A DNA stretch of 64,000 nucleotides from a virus: the IMG/VR virus record IMGVR_UViG_3300035190_000444, positions 1 through 64,000 of that record; one strand, given 5' to 3'. Position 1 is the stretch's first letter. Each line of letters starts with the position of its first letter. Under the pieces are notes generated by a model that did not search any database, had not been told where the DNA came from, and saw only the letters and a list, made by a program, of their open reading frames with translations. Positions 63,759 through 64,000 of the stretch are shown one piece after another. The position numbers and the translations under genes were made by a program.

Positions 63759-64000
63759 TTGGGATTAGATATGTCTGTGTACGCTGTTTCAGCAAATCAA
63801 GTACGCGAAGAAGATAAAGATAAAGAAGTAGATTTCGCACCATATTACGAAGAAGACCCTACTGAGATTTGGTATTGGCGCAAGCATCCAAACTTACATG
63901 GGTGGATGGAAAACTTGTATCGACGTAAAGGTGGAACTATTGAGGACTTTAATGGTGTTCCATTAAAGCTTACCGAACACGATCTAATGCGACTGGAAAA
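63759..64000 (+). CDS. GLDM-type conserved phage protein (runs off right edge)
   Basis: About 80 aa visible from TTG 63759, 5 nt after TTTGGAGG. The start G-L-D-M-S-V-Y is the conserved opening of a phage family beginning M-G-L-D-M-Y; later EIWYWRKHPNLHGWMENLY fits the same family. An ATG at 63771 would cut into that opening, so the TTG is preferred. C-terminus outside the window. Function unknown. Confidence 0.65.
   Translation, partial: MGLDMSVYAVSANQVREEDKDKEVDFAPYYEEDPTEIWYWRKHPNLHGWMENLYRRKGGTIEDFNGVPLKLTEHDLMRLE

Noticed and set aside
1-64000. tRNA genes
   Set aside because: Many T4-like phages carry them, so I looked for T-arm patterns with matching acceptor stems; the GGTTC/GAACC hairpin at 2096-2108 has a 3-nt loop and no cloverleaf. 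None supported.
1-64000. Reverse transcriptase or AAC-rich template repeat for a DGR
   Set aside because: No frame with the Y-x-D-D-type active site context and no AAC-rich near-copy of 54213-54335 was found in this window.

Overview
The window is an internal piece of a tailed double-stranded DNA phage genome, almost certainly a T4-type myovirus. Hallmarks are a PAAR spike-tip protein, a class I ribonucleotide reductase set (NrdA, NrdB, glutaredoxin) interrupted by an HNH endonuclease, a close relative of T4 endonuclease V (DenV), T4-like late promoter boxes (TATAAATA and variants) in front of structural genes, and very tight gene packing. The DNA is visibly AT-rich. The host is probably a Gram-negative bacterium: the phage carries an LPS-type heptose epimerase-like enzyme, RlpA-like and YqgE/AlgH-like proteins. 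A 5-aminolevulinate synthase of alphaproteobacterial type points to a host that makes haem by the C4 (Shemin) route, i.e. an alphaproteobacterium. This host assignment is inference.

Layout. 1-2.0 kb (minus): end of a tail-fibre gene, a small fibre protein, phage ribosomal protein bS21, an unknown protein and RlpA, preceded by a leftward sigma70-type promoter and a roughly 250-nt leader with several strong hairpins. 2.4-3.3 kb (plus): one putative internal head protein. 3.4-9.9 kb (minus): PAAR tip, glutaredoxin, a frameshifted Cys-rich gene, NrdB, HNH, superoxide dismutase, NrdA. 10-30.8 kb (minus): a long adhesin/tail-fibre block (pectate-lyase-like spike, LamG-like repeats, collagen-like repeats, Mtd-like N-termini, tail assembly chaperone) interleaved with small proteins sharing an N-terminal tag. 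30.8-33.4 kb: ALA synthase and a lipase (plus), DenV (minus). 33.4-39.1 kb (minus): secreted nuclease, DUF454, YqgE, a lytic transglycosylase, epimerase, nucleotidase. 39.2-43.3 kb (plus, late promoters): amidoligase-like, unknown and kinase-like tagged proteins, with a thioesterase on the other strand. 44.2-64 kb (plus): a delayed/early-type region of about 60 small genes, each short operon driven by a near-consensus sigma70 promoter.

Two systems stand out. First, at least fourteen otherwise unrelated proteins begin with M-[KR/Q/L]-x-x-[E/D]-[L/I/F], often followed within a few residues by an L-x-E or I-x-E site. This resembles the T4 capsid-targeting sequence (MKTYQEFIAE) cut by the gp21 prohead protease. 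The tagged bodies include a lytic transglycosylase, a nucleotidyltransferase, an HExxH metallopeptidase, an amidoligase-like enzyme and a protein-kinase-like protein; a superoxide dismutase has a related N-terminal extension. This suggests a packaged, injected enzyme arsenal. Second, the right third holds 21 paralogues (plus one stub) of a miniature DUF1566-like protein (core Y-D-E-A-x-x-Y-C ... W-R-[LIFM]-P-T ... P-V-R). One member keeps the full domain, with a GC-rich 3' segment resembling the variable region of a diversity-generating retroelement. The same region carries eight same-strand copies of a GC-rich motif, GGCCCCGCTGTA, whose role is unknown.

All identifications come from reading translated sequence by eye; no database search was run. 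No tRNA, integrase, terminase, portal, major capsid or reverse transcriptase gene was seen in the window.
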